A stretch of DNA of 64,000 bases from Ornithodoros turicata (lineage: Eukaryota; Arthropoda; Arachnida; Ixodida; Argasidae). The first letter of the stretch is position 1. Each line of letters begins with the position of its first letter. The position numbers and the translations under genes were made by a program. Below the pieces are notes generated by a model. It worked only from the letters and a program-made list of their open reading frames with translations. It was not told the DNA's origin and searched no databases. Where the stretch lies: NCBI RefSeq assembly GCF_037126465.1, contig NW_026999348.1:434001-498000 (forward strand), in the 5' to 3' direction. Below are positions 56,116-64,000 of this stretch, in pieces.

Positions 56116-58503
56116 GGTACACTGTATGCATTTCACAACAGTTCAGGTTTATTTGATCATATTAAGTACCTGTGTGATTAACATACTTAGCAGCTCCGAC
56201 TGCTAGGCAACTACTACTTAAATATCTGTGAACTGCTACTTTCAAATTAGTTTAATTAGTTTCACACTATGCTTACATTTTTCTATTTCAAAAATTGAAA
56301 AATAAAATGAAATAAGACGTTCCTCTGTCAATTGTCTACACACTTCTGCATTTTGAAAGTGTCAATTTCAAGCACAAGAATTATTTACAAATATTTCCAA
56401 CGTGTTACATTATTGCTGAAGGTTGTTTTCTTGTGTATACTGGCTCAAAAGGAAAGTATCACTTGAAGTACTTTACAAAGTACAGCTATGCCAAGCAGTT
56501 GTACTGCATTGAAATAACATTTGAGGTACCGGCACATTAGTGTTTAAGTTTGCTCAATATATTCAGTTCTCTAAATCCAACCAAACTAACTAAATGTGTA
56601 CCTAACTATCTAATTAAAAATGTAACTCTTCAAATTGCACATTTATATGCTCGTATGATCACAACAAGCAGACATACGCCTGAAAAACCTCAAAACAAAC
56701 TCGAATCATTCGATATCTTCGTTGTTGTGAACGCTGTCGAAATCTTGTCCACTGCTTTGATATGCTAAGATGCATATCATAATTACAGCGGTTGATCACT
56801 TCACCATACAAAATAATTTCTCTCGTGACAAACGCCAAAATGACGTTGCCTATGTTAATGAGCTCACACCTTGGATAATGAGACGAGACTGGAAAACCAA
56901 TCTCAAAACGCGCTGCTATTGGTCAAGGCCCAGGCTATTTGCAGTAGTCAATTCAAAGTCATATTATATTGCTCTTGTTGGTTTCTGACGATACTTCCTC
57001 ACACAAAAAGTACATATATTCACAGCTTACCACACCAACAAATCTGCGGAAATGAATGGGCAGAAGCACAAAATTCGAGTCAACACCGGCATTGCTTTGG
57101 TCACTGTGGCACTAGCACTTTCTCCTGAAATAGGATGTGCAGTTACCGACCAGTAGCAGTGCAACAAGCATGAAACACAGAAGTTTACGTAGTCTCTCCT
57201 AGCAACTTGGCCGAAATGCGAGACGGTGTTCTTAACTTGAAGTTGATTACTTTTGACGAAAATGGGGCCTTCATGATTATCCAAGAAAAGGAGTGTCATT
57301 CATCTACTTGAGGCTCCTGAAAAGTATTTTGCTATAACAAGGCCATGCTAATTTGTGTTTCTGAAGAATAATTTTTATAATTGGATACGAACACCATACT
57401 GTTGGTGTGGAATGGCAACCCATTCTTATCCAGTTAAAAAATGTTTGCTACAATGCATAGCCTGTATTATTTTTAATTATTAAAATGAATTCATTTAAGG
57501 TCTACAGAATGCATAGATCATACTTCTGCCGCACAATGTCAAGCAAAATTACACTGGCTGCCAACTTTCAATTTAAAGCCGAGAAGCTCATACAGTTCCA
57601 GCAACTGCTATGTTAAACACCAGAACACCACAGAATAACTAACACTGTATTTAATGTGCGATGTAGGCAGATTTATCATGTAACCAAAAGCGAAGTAAGG
57701 ATGCAGCGGAAGGAGAGTTCAACTGTAGGAGAAGGAATTGTCCAGGATTCACTTTGACATTCATCCACTGAAACACATAGCAAGGGGATATCACAAAGTG
57801 CGCAGGGAATCCGGGAATTTATGCGCAGAATCTCATTTCAGAAACTTCACGACACGCTGCAAAACGCAGGCAAATAACAACATATGATGGAACGTGAAGC
57901 AGAAAACCGATAAGCATCTATCCTCTAGGCGGTCGCTGCTATGCATGATTTGGTGTGACTCATGTAACCTGTTCTGTTTGGTGATAAAAGCAATCAGTTG
58001 TTGACCTGTTCTTGGAGTTCGTGGTCTGTCTGCTGCTATGTCGGGAGCTAGGGCGTTACCGGATACAATAGAACGTATACGCAACACGCAAGCACAACGC
58101 ATGGGACACCAGAGGACTTCCAAACCGTTGAAACGTGCATTAGCTGCGTCTGCGTACGCCATGAGGAGGGACGGGTCTTGGATTGGATTCTATGCAATCC
58201 ACAAGCACCCGGAACTAGCCGGCACCCGGCACTCTGTAATAGTTATCAATACTTCCAATCCGCTTACGAATTGCTAGTGGAACACCGATATGAAACATAA
58301 AAACAACTAATGCGGATTAAATGCATACCAGTAACTGCATCCTATCTTGTGCATCAAATTCACTTTTCACTTTCCTTCACTGTTCGTCGTTTCCGGTTTC
58401 CGGTAACCCCGACTACTTTTGGTGGGATTCTGGTTGCTCTCGTTACTCAGCGATTGTCCGTGTTGTTCTTGCTTGTCGCTTCGCTGCTGCTACATGATTC
58501 AAC
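56116..58503. other. Unassigned spacer
   Basis: AT-rich in its first part. A frame at 58,038-58,277 (MSGARALPDTIERIRNTQAQ) is open for 79 codons but has no known domain. No arrays. Confidence 0.35.
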
Positions 58504-60245
58504 GTGATTCATAAGTGCTTCTGTGAGGGCCTCTCGAAATGTCAGACACAAGTAAGGAATGCATCATATCCTAAATTTTACAGGAAACACATTTCAAAAG
58601 CCGTGCGAAAGAGCGTCCGTCATCGAGCTTTACAGCATGCCGAAAGTTTCCAAAATGACTTTTTTTCGGCATATTCAAAGAGATTTTGAACGGAGCTGCA
58701 GCTGATATCTCGTATCGAAAATGATGGAACTGTGCAAGAAACTGATCAGTCTCAGTCAGTTAGTGATGTACAAGAAGACTTGTACGTCAGTGAGACGAAT
58801 GTCTCGCAACATGACCTGGAGACGCACACAGGTGAACCCAAATGGAGCTTGCCCAGTGCAGTCCGCCAGTACACGAGATTACAGCTGCAGCCTCCTCGTC
58901 ACAGGGTGTTCCAGATTCTACTGTGACATGATTCAAGATCGTACTCAAAATACGGAATATACCGTCAATGCTTAACAGTTGAAGGTTTGGGCACTCTCTG
59001 GCGTCCAACACAAGTATGTGACGAGGCTGCTGAAAATTGTAAAATCGCACCCCTGTCATGCCGACCTGCCCAGCTGTGCTCGTTCTCTTCTGAATACCCC
59101 ACGCAGAAACAATATAGTAGACATGGGAGAGGGCAAATATTGTCATTTTGGGCTGAAGGCCGGACTGGAGTACACGCTTGCCGGAGCAGAACATGTGCCC
59201 GATGTATCCGATTAAATGTAAATGTAGACGGCCTCAATCTCACAAAGACCACACGAAATACCAGTTTTGGCCAATTTTATGCAAAAATGTGAACCGTGAT
59301 ATAGACTGCCTTTTCCTGCTGGAGTATATTATGGGAAGGCGAAAGCTCTGTGTGCAAACACATTCCTCAACCCATTTGCTAAAGAGATTGTGAGCTGCAT
59401 AATGATGGCTTTGGAACTGCAAGGCAAAAAAGTAATCTGTGTTGATAGCTGCATTTGTGTGTGACTCTCCAGCTAAGGCATACATTCTGTCGTCAAAGGT
59501 CACTCAGGCTATTATAGCTGCACGAAGTGCGCTGTTGAGGGAGATTATATTGCGACAGGGTGTGGTTTTCTTGAATACTATTGCACCGCTGCGGACAAAT
59601 CAGAGTTTCCGTGGTCGTGAACAAGAGGAACATCACACAGGCCCGTCTGTGTTAGAACATCTTCCAATTGACATAGTGCAACAAGTGTCTTTATACTATA
59701 TGCACCTCGTCCCTGTCTAGGTGTCCAGAAAAAAACTGCATCTCAATGCGGTTTAAAGGAGTTAGTGGGACATCGACTTAGTCCTACTCTACGGGAAGAC
59801 TGTATCAGTTAAACATGTGTCACTAGCTTCCTTACCCCTATTGACTTTTTCCCGAAAGCCTAGGTCAATGTCTGAGCTCGATAGGTGGAAGGCTACGGAA
59901 TTTAGGATGTTTTCTCGTCTATACCGCCCGCTTTCATTGTCATCATCGCTTCCTCGAGCGCAGTACAAGCACTTCCTCGACTCCACGTAGCTAGTCAATA
60001 TGGTTAGCCCTACGTACTCTCGCGAACATGCAGATTATGCTGAGAGGCTCCTGCAGCACTTCGTTAAAAACATGCAATCATTTATGGCGAAGAGTTTGTG
60101 TCACACAATGTTTATGGGCTTATCCACTTGGTGACAGACGTTCGAAACCATGGAACGCTTGACTGCTTCAGCGCATTTCCGTTCGAGAGTTTTATGCAGG
60201 TCTTAAAACGGTATTTGCGTGAACCTGAAAAGCCTCTTGAACAGC
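58504..60245 (+). pseudogene. Decayed transposase, same family as in D2
   Basis: Blocks in changing frames: FYRKHISKAVRKSVRHRALQ (58,575-58,640), an acidic DQSQSVSDVQEDLYVSETN stretch (about 58,740-58,800), TRLLKIVKSHPCHADLPSCA and CHFGLKAGLEYTL (59,010-59,185), LNVNVDGLNL (about 59,215), IAPLRTNQSFRGREQEEHHT (59,580-59,640), LPIDIVQQVSLYYMHLV (about 59,664-59,715) and SELDRWKATEF (59,873-59,905). These align by eye with the D2 transposase, which has the same blocks in the same order. In the D2 copy the Asp of DYMH is kept, but here it is Tyr. Many frameshifts show an old copy. Confidence 0.6.
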
Positions 60246-60889
60246 TACACAATGGAATAATTTAGCAGAGGAGTGCCACTCCCAAAAAGCCTTCTTGTGC
60301 AAGAGATGTGTGCTTGTCTCTTGAAATTAGGGATGCCCCAGTTCCACAGGACGTGCGTCCCCTCTCCATAAGAGGGTGACAGTGTCAGGGCGTTTCCGCT
60401 TGCAAAATAATTCCAGTGACAGCACATGCCTCTTGTACGATGGAAGCTTGTGTTAAAATTACTGGTGTAGCTCGTTAGTGCCTTAACGCAGGAGCCATGC
60501 ATCATAGGGAAGAGGTTTAGATCAGCTGAAGATCTATGCGTTTATCCCTGCGCTTCATCTGTTCTTGGCATCCATGTTGTGTCTCGCCTCTTCGCGACAT
60601 AAACTCTTGGCCATTGTCCCTCTGTTCAAATGACGTGCGTGCTTTTATACCCTTTCAAGGCCGACCGATATGTGGCATTTCCATTGCCGCACACCAGTGA
60701 ACACTAGTAATCATGATGCAGAGGTTGCCTGCTGACATTTCTTGGTGTACATAACTTTACCTCTCTGGAGAGATACTAACGTAGACTAGTAATTCAATAT
60801 GTTACTTGCGTTCCATATTTTCTGTTTCATTTTGCTTTCATTTGCTCAGTCCATCAGCACCTCATGTTCTTTATTGTGAACCTACGTTA
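60246..60889. other. Gap between transposase and companion gene
   Basis: No coding evidence. Probably the 3' end of the transposase plus spacer. Confidence 0.35.
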
Positions 60890-60959
60890 CTTTGTCCATC
60901 GGATGAGCTGCATTTTATCTTCAAATTTTGAAAAATCAGTATTGTTCCTGTCAGCTATT

Positions 60960-61425
60960 AACAAATTGCACGTTGATCAAATAGCTCCTACACAGTATGC
61001 TATTGTGAAGTTTCCAAGATAAGATAATCAAGTGGCTGTCGTACCATCTTCATGGCTCGTTGGCACTTCATGTTTTCTGGCCGCCGAAAAAGGAGGAAAA
61101 GAAAGTTGGCATGTATGTTCGGAAAAACAAGCGACTGGTACGCACTGGCTGTTTCTCGACTGTTGACCCAATAGAAAGTTACGGTATGTTTTCGGGTACT
61201 AGATTACCAAGTCTGTATTTTTCAAACCGCTAATATTTCACTTAACAGAAACGTACCAGGAAGCTAGACAAATGCTACTCTCTTGCGGCGAGCGACTTCT
61301 GACCTGAATGGTGAGGTAGAATACGGAGGAGGAAAGAGGCGAAAAGTACGGAGAGTGCTATCGGATAGTGACGACAGCTCTTCACCACCTACTCCTCCAT
61401 ATCAACCAAAGCAAAGTGTAAGTAT
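60960..61425 (+). pseudogene. Companion gene fragment next to the transposase
   Basis: The first exon-like block reads YAIVKFPR, a stop, then DNQVAVVPSSWLVGTSCF and ends at a donor TTACG|GTATGT (about 61,182). The next block, after an acceptor near 61,248, reads TYQEARQMLL, then after a frame change GEVEYGGGKRRKVRRVLSDS and SSSPPTPPYQPKQS before a donor GTAAGTATG (61,419). The YAIVKF...VAVVP..W layout parallels FAVVSVDD at the start of the BEN gene of element A. I infer the same two-gene design. No BEN domain is visible in this remnant. Confidence 0.45.
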
Positions 61426-62176
61426 GTTTTAAAAATAAAACCTTTCTATTAGTTCTAATGTGAGGATTCAAATTCCTTATGCCCAGCGAGGACGAAAAAC
61501 TATTCATGTGTAATGTTTACGGGCATCTATATTGAACCTTGAAAAATATGTTCCAATTAGGCCACGCAGGTGACATTCACCCCAGGGTGCTGCCAAACTT
61601 GAGCCCTTCTATGAGCCAGCCAACATATTTATTGCCCGGTTGTAAGTATATGTACACCACTCTACGCAGTGCGGTGGGCGCCATGGATGCGACAGTCACA
61701 GAAGGGAGGCCGGAGGGTATTAGTGGCAGTATATTGCCGTGGCTAAATACCACATACTTCTCCGTGCCTTGCTTCAAACTTAACAACACACCTATTTTTT
61801 CTTTCTTAGCACAGTAATCAAAACAAAAAACAGTCACAGCTCCTTTTAAACAAATGACACGTAATATCCTTCTTGTTTTCAAACCAGCATAGAACATGCA
61901 AAACACAGCACGGAGAATAAATCATGTGTCTTGGCACTATTTGGCCTTAGTCGCTCTTGTGCCATAAAGCACCAAAACACCACCACTACTCTACATAATG
62001 AAATACAGTTAAAATCTGGGTGGATTGGTGATCCATTCTAAAAAACGATAAAGAAAAAACCCGGCGCACTCTTTTCCGATAAAGTAAGAACTTTCTGGTG
62101 TCCTAAGTGGCTGCCCGGCATTTTCTGGTATGTTACGACAGAGAAGGAAGGGAGAGGGTATTTTTGTATTAGATCT
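61426..62176. other. Unassigned spacer
   Basis: Short open frames only, and a CATAAAGCACCAAAACACCACCAC stretch near 61,962. No gene supported. Confidence 0.35.
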
Positions 62177-62868
62177 GTTCGATTAGACTTGCACTCCCTG
62201 AACCAGTTCCGGCGGTGCAGGGCCAGTTTCTGAACTAGTGGCAGTCACTAGGTGAGTTCAGTTCAACGGTGCAACACTAGTGCCACCGTGAGACGAATAT
62301 CGAAGTGCAGCGCTAGTGCATGGCCTACTACTCTCCGCGAGGCTTAACACCGCTACGGATTAATAGGAACGTGTGTGACATTCAATCATGTGCATTGCTG
62401 CTTTTTAATTTCGAACACAAATGAACTGTTGAACAATTGTGCAGACAGCGATGGAACTTGTGGATTCTGACAGAGAGGACGAAGAATTCCGACGACCTGG
62501 TAACCGTGATAGCGTTGAATCTTCTGCAACTGACAGGAACCGTGTACCAGTGTACACCGAAACTGTAGTGAATCGTTATTTCGACTTCGAATTCAACGTC
62601 TCTTCCGGCTCTTTCGGAATACGCTCAAGAATTCACATTAACTATTATTTGCCTTGTGTCGTCTGCTGCCATTGCCGCCATTACTCTGCACTACCGTTGA
62701 GCTGACCCCTGCGGGAGTGCAGAGTTTCCTTCCACTAGGGCTACACTTGGTGTGCACTGGTTTGAAACGAACGAGACGGTGCAGGGGGCGCTCAGCTGCA
62801 CTTGGCGAAACGAACGGGCGAGTGCAGCACCACCGGAACTGGTTCAGGCAGTGCAGGCCTAATCGAAC
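62177..62868. mobile_element. Element I, TIR transposon, about 0.69 kb
   Basis: Inverted ends of about 48 bp: GTTCGATTAGACTTGCACTC, then CTGAACCAGTTCCGG; reversed right, GTTCGATTAGGCCTGCACTG, then CTGAACCAGTTCCGG. Many GTGCAG/CTGCAC words follow in both subterminal zones (62,185-62,350; 62,690-62,860). The middle has a short frame AMELVDSDREDEEFRRPG (62,439 onward) that may be the N-terminal remnant of a Harbinger-like transposase. No target duplication could be fixed. Confidence 0.7.
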
Positions 62869-63182
62869 GTACCTACTATAAGCGTGGGTGCTTCACAAAT
62901 AAAAGACTGTGTTTGGCAGTCAGTGCAGTGTTTGTCCTTTTGTATGTCCCCTTGCAATGGGTTTTTTATCGTCTTAGAACTACACAAAAATTGTGTTTTC
63001 GGACAGTTGTTGACACCTTCAAAAGCTTGTTTGTGGTTCCACTAATGTAACCCATGTTTCCAAGATTAAAGCTTTCCCTGGCAAACAGTGCTCCGTTTCC
63101 AGATATTTTGTCTGGACATCCCTACCCCATTCACCGATCCAAATGCCTTGGCAATGCAGTATGCGCTTAAATTTTGTACCAA
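62869..63182. other. Spacer
   Basis: No feature recognised. Confidence 0.3.
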
Positions 63183-64000
63183 CTTAAAGGGACCATGAAA
63201 CGATATTTGACAAGCCCACAAACATTTTTAATTAGTTCCCCTGTAATAAAGCATTCACTCTGTGAAATATAAGTTGAAATATCGTACATATAGTGAAAAT
63301 ATTCTATATTTACCACAGGCGTGAACGGCGGCTGCTACGGCCCGCCTCCGAGGCGAACTGGCCGTAACATCAACACGGAACATGTTTGCCGATTCGCGGA
63401 CGGGCTTTTTTGCGAGCAAAATGCAAAATTTTCAAACAAGCTTGAATACTTCATCATGAAATATGTTTTAATTTGTCTTGGAGACAAGATTGTAACTAAC
63501 CGTTTACACAGAATTCTACTGAGAAATGTAATATAGTCGTTGACTGTCAGCGTGGATTACCGTTGCACTTTTTCCCATTTGAACTACTTCTTCGTCGGTG
63601 ACATTTCACGAGGTGCTGTGTACCGAACGATCCATAGACGCTGTGTGTGTCGCATAACCTCTTCCTCCATTGCTCATAATTTGCTTTTCGCCATATTTTA
63701 AGTGATTTCGACGGGGGATATACAACGCCGTTGTTGTCCAAACCGAAAACCATGCACCCACGTGGTCCGGCAGGGTGTGTCCTCCTCGTCGTTCACAGTT
63801 AACTGAGAGGTTTGGATGGCGATGACGTAAGCCCACTTCGAAGGCATATATCCAGCGCTCACGCCCTGTTATTTTTGTCTGACAATTGCGCCCCCGTTGT
63901 ACTGAATACAGTTAAAAGTCGATGTGTGTACGATAGTAATGGATCATGCGAACGGTTTCCTGCAGAATGCTCGGAAATTTTCGAAAATCGTTTCATGGTC
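63183..64000. mobile_element. Element J, TIR transposon cut by the window end
   Basis: Left end CTTAAAGGGACCATGAAACG; the window stops in AAAATCGTTTCATGGTC, its reverse complement. The matching ends (GACCATGAAACGAT) imply an element of about 0.82 kb whose last few bases lie beyond 64,000. A short frame at 63,321-63,536 has no known domain. Confidence 0.65.

Noticed and set aside
58038..58277. 79-codon ORF as a host gene
   Set aside because: No domain, no splice context and no neighbouring exon; too short to support alone.

Overview
The window reads as eukaryotic intergenic DNA packed with nested transposable elements. It has AT-rich spacers, GT-AG introns, AATAAA signals, tRNA-promoter SINE sequence, TA-flanked MITEs and a Maverick/Polinton. 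I see no convincing host gene. The repeat vocabulary, such as the 3' tail ending in TTATTATTATT and many arthropod-type MITEs, suggests an arthropod. A tick or other chelicerate is plausible, but this is an inference from repeat style and not proven.

Layout. 1-5.7 kb: promoter-like direct repeats, a GC-rich leader with a 69-bp tandem repeat, a small MITE and a LINE 3' tail. 5.7-9.5 kb: a 0.95-kb TIR element (family F), then a decayed transposase with a C2H2 N-terminus. 10.4-11.4 kb: a retroelement integrase fragment and a SINE. 12.7-33.1 kb: what looks like nested elements. At the centre lies element A (15,657-31,327), a 15.67-kb transposon with long subterminal arrays of the word CCAATTGG. 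A carries two divergently transcribed spliced genes: a BEN-domain protein (minus) and a large tnp2/EnSpm-like transposase (plus, four exons, two in-frame stops). A sits in another repeat, R, whose uninterrupted copy lies near 50.5 kb. 33.5-40.0 kb: element D2 (GGACGTCC arrays) holding a minus-strand transposase of a second family, with insertions B (AATATTGG arrays), three MITEs and H (CCGAATTCGG arrays).

40.0-56.0 kb is a decayed Maverick/Polinton with about 0.7-kb inverted repeats. It has packaging ATPase, two small conserved proteins, retroviral-type integrase with chromodomain, penton-like and core-like proteins, double-jelly-roll capsid protein, an adenain-like protease and only the N-terminus of protein-primed PolB. 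Its middle is interrupted by a 6-kb block with 0.8-kb inverted arms that contains element C (TAGGATCCTA arrays) and R. Its terminal repeats hold an unexpected chain of micro-exon-like modules. 56-64 kb holds another decayed transposase and companion gene (58.5-61.4 kb) and two TIR elements (I, and J, which is cut by the window end).

The strongest pattern is that at least five unrelated-looking families (A, B, C, D, H), with E as a likely sixth, each carry arrays of their own palindromic word next to their ends. Four of them have termini starting CCC or CCCC. A carries a candidate DNA-binding gene pair that could read such words. All family assignments were made by eye, without database searches.
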